Source: Medicago truncatula (taxonomy: Eukaryota > Streptophyta > Magnoliopsida > Fabales > Fabaceae). From it: DNA of 64,000 bases. Of this stretch, positions 59,605 through 64,000 are shown in pieces (within the stretch, counting starts at the first letter, position 1; each line of letters begins with the position of its first letter). The translations under genes and the position numbers were made by a program. The notes under the pieces were generated by a model. It saw nothing but the letters and a program-made list of their open reading frames with translations. It did not search any database and was not told where the DNA came from. The stretch spans positions 36,120,494-36,184,493 of the forward strand of contig NC_053045.1 in the NCBI RefSeq assembly GCF_003473485.1, read 5' to 3'.

Positions 59605-60895
59605 ATATTTTGTGTATTTGAGTCATTTTGTTGTTTAATTTTTTTTTAATGGCGTTTTGTTGTTGTAACTGACACAAATTTTTTACTTTTAAAACTTTTG
59701 TTGTGAATTGAACAATTTAGCTCTCATGTTATATTATAGGCCAAATGTATTCTAGGGTCTTTAAGTTTAACATTTGCACCGGATTAGTCCTTTTAGTTTT
59801 TTTACTTTCAAATTGGTCCTTTATGGTCCTTTAAGTCATAAAATATACACACCGTTATCCTTATTCCATCTAACTCGGTTAAATTCACCGCTCTCAAAAC
59901 TAGGATTCACATGTGTTTTATTCAGTCTTGGTTTGAAACAAAATTGATCGATTTTGTGATATATAATGTTGGTGATTGATTACCTGATCTTTTTTTTTAA
60001 ACTACCGTATCCTATACCTATACCTGTACCCGTACCCGGTACCGAAGCCATACCTATGCATCCTAGAGATTATATTGTAGGATTACTTTTTTATCTTATA
60101 ATATTTAAGATCAGTTTAACTGTGTTGGTATAAATAAGGATTAGTGTACTGTTTTGTCCTTTTATATCATCAAATGATCATCAACCATATTAAACCATAA
60201 TCATATTTCGAAGTCTAAACTTTCTCTTCATTCTTAATCTAAAACCCTTAGAGATTTTTACAGTATCTCTCAGTCAGGTGACTACCAGTTTAACTGTACG
60301 ATCAGAAAAATATTAAAGTAAAAACTACAAAACTGAAAATTGGCCAGGATTTCCAATTGGGTCTTGGCAATCGGATTTCTTGTGCATGTAGTTCAAATTC
60401 TAGTCATTGATTAGCCAGACCATGCATTATGCAATTTGTGTGTTTGGTTTGGTTTTGTCATTTGACCATCTAATTTTTTTTCATTTTCACCTTGCAGCAT
60501 GTCTGGACCTAAGAGGGGTATTTTTTAGCAGACTTTCCACCCGGCAGGTATTGACACCCGGCAAAGTTTATCAGAGATGGATAGAAATATGGGCCAGTTA
60601 ATTTTTTTAAAATTTAATTATAACTGCATTCTTATGGTTTGGAAGGTTCAAGTCAGATTGTGGAAGCCCTGACCTCATCCCTCATCTGCAATAGATTGTA
60701 ATTCTTTACTTTTCACTTTCAAATGTGCACCTGAAGTGGGAAAGAAATTGAACAATGCTTCTAAGTTTGCAGCTGATGTGGAGGATACCCTAGACAAAAA
60801 ACGTAAATATAGATCAAGCAAAAGTTTAGATAGTTATTTTATTATTAATGTTATGATATATGTTTTATGTTCAAGAGTTATTATATTCAAATTTG
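59605..60895. other. AT-rich spacer, possible UTR exon fragments
   Basis: A lone half-MITE (GGCCAAATGTATTCTAGGGT) lies at 59739 and a run of TACCTATACCTGTACCCGTA at 60014. At 60497-60547 a segment between TTGCAG and AG|GTATTG has exon-like borders. At 60736-60830 a frame reading GKKLNNASKFAADVEDTLDK looks protein-like but is short and isolated. None is assignable. Confidence 0.3.
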
Positions 60896-61079
60896 GGGTG
60901 AGGGGATGGTGCTCCAGTCTAAGACAGGAAAGACCTTCGGGTTCATAAAGCATTTACCTCCTTCTAAGGGCACTAGCGGGTCTCGAGGTCCCAAGTTCGT
61001 AAATGTAAATGCATTTGTAAGTGTTCTATGAGCCTGAAGATCTTCCTTGCCTTTAATTGATGCACCATCCCCTCACCCT
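60896..61079. mobile_element. Small MITE with GGGTGAGGGGATGGTGC ends
   Basis: 184 bp with imperfect inverted arms (left GGGTGAGGGGATGGTGCTCC, right GATGCACCATCCCCTCACCC), continuing loosely for another 40 bases (GGAAAGACCTTCGGGTTCAT / ATGAGCCTGAAGATCTTCC). No clear target duplication. Confidence 0.7.
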
Positions 61080-62259
61080 ATTTTTTTTTCCATAAAAAAG
61101 TTATTATTGGAACAATGTTTTGCACCCTCGTTTTTTAATACATTTTTGTTTAAATTTTTTTCTGTATGATTTTTCCCACTGTCCTAAAGTATATATCGGA
61201 GATTTGTTCGACAATATGCCTCCAGATGACAATGGTCCTCAAATATACTCTTATTTTGTTACAATGGAGGCGATACAATTTTAGTCTAGGACCTGATGCA
61301 TACTACTCAAACCCCTCACCACTAAACCAATCCCAATGGCTTACAAGTATACTTTCAAACATATTAAAAAAATAATTTTTAAAAATTGTAACAAATATGT
61401 CTCTATTTCATTGGATCTCACCATGTTTCAAACCGAGAGTACCTCATGGTGGAGGTGATAAACTTCCAACCAAAAGATCTTTATTTCATTTGCCTCTCTT
61501 TACATAATCGTTCACTCTAAATCTCCCTCAACTTAATATTACTTCATCATGGTTAATACTCTCCCCATTTCATCAACATTTGCAACCAACAACTTGAATA
61601 AGTTGTGGAGGTGTTGTGTATGGTTGCGAGGAAATGTTTCGATTAGCTCACTCACATTAATTGCTTGTAAATATGAATGTCTTAAGATGGAGAAATGATA
61701 TTTGTACAATCATTTTGTAATAATTTTTTGACAACTTTATACTCTTTCATACTCACATTATACTCTTATTCTCTCTCTTCATTTTTCTCTCTCCATTGAT
61801 TTTGACCCATGAGAGAAAAAAGAAGTTGTCAAATAAGTTGGTTGTTCAAATATCACTACTGATTAATATGAAGACATTGATATCCCTCTTTGCGGTTTTT
61901 CAATCAAATCAACAACTATTCTCACGGAAGAAATTTTTCATTGGAAGTTATCCCATCCAACAAAAGAGAGATGACAGAATTATCCATTATACAAGATTTT
62001 GAAGCTATCCAAAATATATCTGAGAGTGCCGATATTCTATGGAAATTCAAATCAAATAGTAAGTTGCGTGGAATAGTTTTCGTAGACACTTCTTCTACGT
62101 GTACACCTGTAGATAATGCGAAAACAAAAGACACTAACAACAAAATAAATAATCAAAAACCTTAGGTTTAATAGCAAAACTAGGGGTGGAAACAATAATC
62201 TTCAAAAAGAACAAACGAAGCCCAAACACTAAACCCAACAAGAAGAGCCTAACCAAAAC
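61080..62259. other. Spacer upstream of dyskerin gene, with a MITE
   Basis: A MITE lies at about 61684-61858 (left AATGATATTTGTACAATCA, right GGTTGTTCAAATATCACTA); a related half-copy is near 23619. Overlapping open frames at 61796-62165 (for example SKLRGIVFVDTSSTCTPVDN) are unrecognised. No gene can be supported. Confidence 0.4.
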
Positions 62260-62365
62260 TAGGGTTTTATCTCAACAAAAAAACACACACAGAGGTTGTT
62301 TATTTGTAGGCATAAAAAGCTCACTGAAACAGAACAACCCTTCTTGCCGCTTCCATAAACCCTAG
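62260..62365 (+). promoter_or_regulatory. Telo-box pair in dyskerin promoter/leader
   Basis: A reverse telo-box TAGGGTTT (62260-62267) and a forward AAACCCTAG (62357-62365) lie 141 and 44 bases before the ATG. Telo-boxes are a known shared element of plant ribosome-biogenesis and translation genes, in keeping with the dyskerin gene that follows. Confidence 0.65.
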
Positions 62366-62400
62366 TTCACAGCCAAAACCCATTTCAAGGTTCTGTGGCT

Positions 62401-64000
62401 ATGTCTTCCATTATGTCCCCATCTCTCTCTGAAGGCAAGAAGAAGAAGAAAAACACCAACAAACAATCAGAACCAGAAGAACCACAAAACCCACAAGATT
62501 TCATGATCAAACCTGAAAAACTTACACCTACAATCGACACCTCAAACTGGCCCATTTTGTTGAAAAACTACGACCGTCTCAATGTCCGTACTGGTCACTA
62601 TACCCCCCTTCCAGCTGGTCACTCACCTCTCAAACGACCCATTGCTGATTATCTGAAATATGGTGTTATCAATCTTGATAAGCCTGCCAACCCTAGTTCT
62701 CATGAAGTTGTTGCTTGGATCAAGCGTATTCTTCGTGTCGAGAAGACGGGTCATAGTGGTACTCTTGATCCTAAGGTTACTGGGAATTTGATTGTTTGTA
62801 TTGACAGAGCAACGAGGTTGGTGAAATCTCAACAAGGTGCTGGAAAAGAGTATGTTTGTATTGCTAGGCTTCATTCTGCCGTTCCTGATGTTGCTAAGGT
62901 AGCTCGTGCTCTTGAAACTTTAACTGGTGCTGTTTTTCAAAGACCACCTTTGATTTCTGCTGTTAAGAGACAACTTAGGATTAGAACTATTTATGAAAGT
63001 AAAATGCTTGAATATGATGCTGAGAAACATTTAGTTGTGTTTTGGATTTCGTGTGAGGCGGGTACTTATGTTAGGACTATGTGTGTTCATTTGGGTTTAG
63101 TTCTTGGTGTTGGTGGTCATATGCAAGAGCTTAGGAGGGTTAGGTCTGGGATTATGGGTGAGAAGGATAATATGGTTACCATGCATGATGTTATGGATGC
63201 TCAGTATGTTTATGATAAGGAGAAGAGCGATGAGACTTATTTGAGGAGGGTTGTTATGCCTTTGGAGGTTCTTTTGACTAGTTATAAGAGGCTAGTTGTT
63301 AAGGATTCGGCTGTGAATGCTATTTGTTATGGTGCTAAGTTGATGATTCCGGGTTTGCTTAGGTTCGAGAATGATATTGAACCTGGTGAGGAGGTTGTGC
63401 TTATGACTACTAAGGGTGAAGCTATTGCCCTTGGTATTGCTGAGATGACTACTGCTGTTATGGCTACTTGTGATCATGGTATTGTTGCTAAGATCAAGAG
63501 GGTGGTTATGGATAGGGATACTTATCCGAGGAAATGGGGTTTGGGTCCTAGGGCTTCTATGAAGAAGAAGCTGATTGCTGCAGGGAAGCTGGATAAGCAT
63601 GGGAAGCCGAATGAGAGTACTCCTCAAGAGTGGATGAGGAATGTTGTTTTGCCTACTGGTGGGGATGCCGTGATTGCTGGTATGGCGGCTGCTACTGGAA
63701 CTGAAGATGTGAAGAAAGAGGTTGCTGATGAAGAGGGTGAGAAGGTTAAGAAGGATGATGGAGAAGGGCGTAAGAGAAAGAAACATGAATCTGCCGATAG
63801 CCCTGCTCCGGCTAAGAAGTCCAAAGTTGCTGAAGTTGATGGCGAAGAAAAAGTGAAGACCAAGAAAGTAGATGACGCGGCTGTGGAGGTTGAAGATGAC
63901 AAGAAAGAAAAGAAGAAGAAAAAGAAGAAGGATAAAGAGAATGGAGCTGCTGCATCTGATGAGGAGAAGGTTGAAAAGGAGAAGAAAAAGAAGCACAAGG
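62401..64000 (+). CDS. CBF5: Dyskerin/CBF5, H/ACA snoRNP pseudouridine synthase (3' end outside window)
   Basis: An intronless frame is open from ATG 62401 to the window edge (533 codons visible). After a Lys-rich N-terminus, residues 30-80 carry the dyskerin-like DKLD-type region ([21 protein letters not shown]). The TruB catalytic domain has [16 protein letters not shown] with catalytic Asp about 123, and [18 protein letters not shown]. The PUA domain spans about 300-370 ([20 protein letters not shown]). The tail is a long Lys/Glu-rich nucleolar stretch. As the enzyme of H/ACA snoRNPs (with NOP10, NHP2, GAR1) it isomerises uridines in rRNA and snRNA guided by snoRNAs; it also supports telomerase RNA in other systems. 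The second in-frame Met (residue 5) is a minor alternative start. Identification is secure. Confidence 0.97.
   Translation, partial: MSSIMSPSLSEGKKKKKNTNKQSEPEEPQNPQDFMIKPEKLTPTIDTSNWPILLKNYDRLNVRTGHYTPLPAGHSPLKRPIADYLKYGVINLDKPANPSSHEVVAWIKRILRVEKTGHSGTLDPKVTGNLIVCIDRATRLVKSQQGAGKEYVCIARLHSAVPDVAKVARALETLTGAVFQRPPLISAVKRQLRIRTIYESKMLEYDAEKHLVVFWISCEAGTYVRTMCVHLGLVLGVGGHMQELRRVRSGIMGEKDNMVTMHDVMDAQYVYDKEKSDETYLRRVVMPLEVLLTSYKRLVVKDSAVNAICYGAKLMIPGLLRFENDIEPGEEVVLMTTKGEAIALGIAEMTTAVMATCDHGIVAKIKRVVMDRDTYPRKWGLGPRASMKKKLIAAGKLDKHGKPNESTPQEWMRNVVLPTGGDAVIAGMAAATGTEDVKKEVADEEGEKVKKDDGEGRKRKKHESADSPAPAKKSKVAEVDGEEKVKTKKVDDAAVEVEDDKKEKKKKKKKDKENGAAASDEEKVEKEKKKKHK

Noticed and set aside
60736..60948. 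70-codon frame reading GKKLNNASKFAADVEDTLDKK
   Set aside because: It looks protein-like for about 30 residues, but it has no start context, no convincing splice partners and ends inside a MITE.
63292..63996. Two long minus-strand open frames (234 and 124 codons) opposite the dyskerin gene
   Set aside because: They are low-complexity mirrors of the Lys/Glu-rich dyskerin tail on the other strand; the plus-strand frame is clearly the real gene.

Overview
This 64 kb window is plant nuclear DNA. The genes have introns with GT/AG borders, the spacers are very AT-rich, and plant-specific families are present (NIPA transporter, LRR receptor-like kinase, GA 2-oxidase, PLS-type PPR protein). The repeat content and protein similarities fit a papilionoid legume such as Medicago or Trifolium. 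That assignment is inference, not a database result.

Eight genes can be supported. (1) The first exon of a NIPA-type Mg transporter, minus strand, 31-154, runs off the left edge. (2) A seven-exon GH10 endo-1,4-beta-xylanase spans 8229-12109. (3) A two-exon LRR receptor-like pseudokinase spans 14187-20426, with a 4.2 kb intron packed with transposons. (4) A seven-exon SANT/Myb-like DUF3755-type protein spans 36433-40376. (5) A three-exon GA2ox8-like gibberellin 2-oxidase spans 48809-51604. (6) A two-coding-exon basic protein of unknown function, minus strand, spans 53364-54331. (7) An intronless PLS/E-class PPR protein spans 56591-58411. (8) The dyskerin/CBF5 pseudouridine synthase gene starts at 62401 and runs off the right edge. 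I see no operon-like logic: these are independent genes with unrelated jobs (cell wall, signalling, hormone catabolism, organelle RNA, rRNA/snoRNP).

The rest is mostly a mobile-element graveyard. Regions 1-8.1 kb and 22-35 kb hold several broken LINE copies, a hAT-type MITE inside one LINE (8-bp duplication GTTGGAAT), tRNA-derived SINEs, and two arms of an old segmental duplication (about 24.5-26.9 and 29.4-31.6 kb). One arm of that duplication keeps the empty site of a MITE present in the other. A recurring theme is foldback elements with long inverted arms; several have 9-bp (or nearly 9-bp) target duplications, as Mutator-like elements do. These lie at 16971-17413, 17934-18559, 21192-22621, 25177-25953, 47566-47717 and 54645-55126. 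A 3.2 kb foldback at 42.5-45.7 kb carries a minisatellite core plus a nested hAT MITE and a nested SINE. A complete 410-bp TRIM retrotransposon lies at 52344-52753.

I found no CRISPR, tRNA or rRNA gene and no clearly new enzymatic system. The most distinctive content is the set of target-site-resolved transposon insertions, in particular the Mutator-like element carrying a tandemly duplicated transposase fragment.
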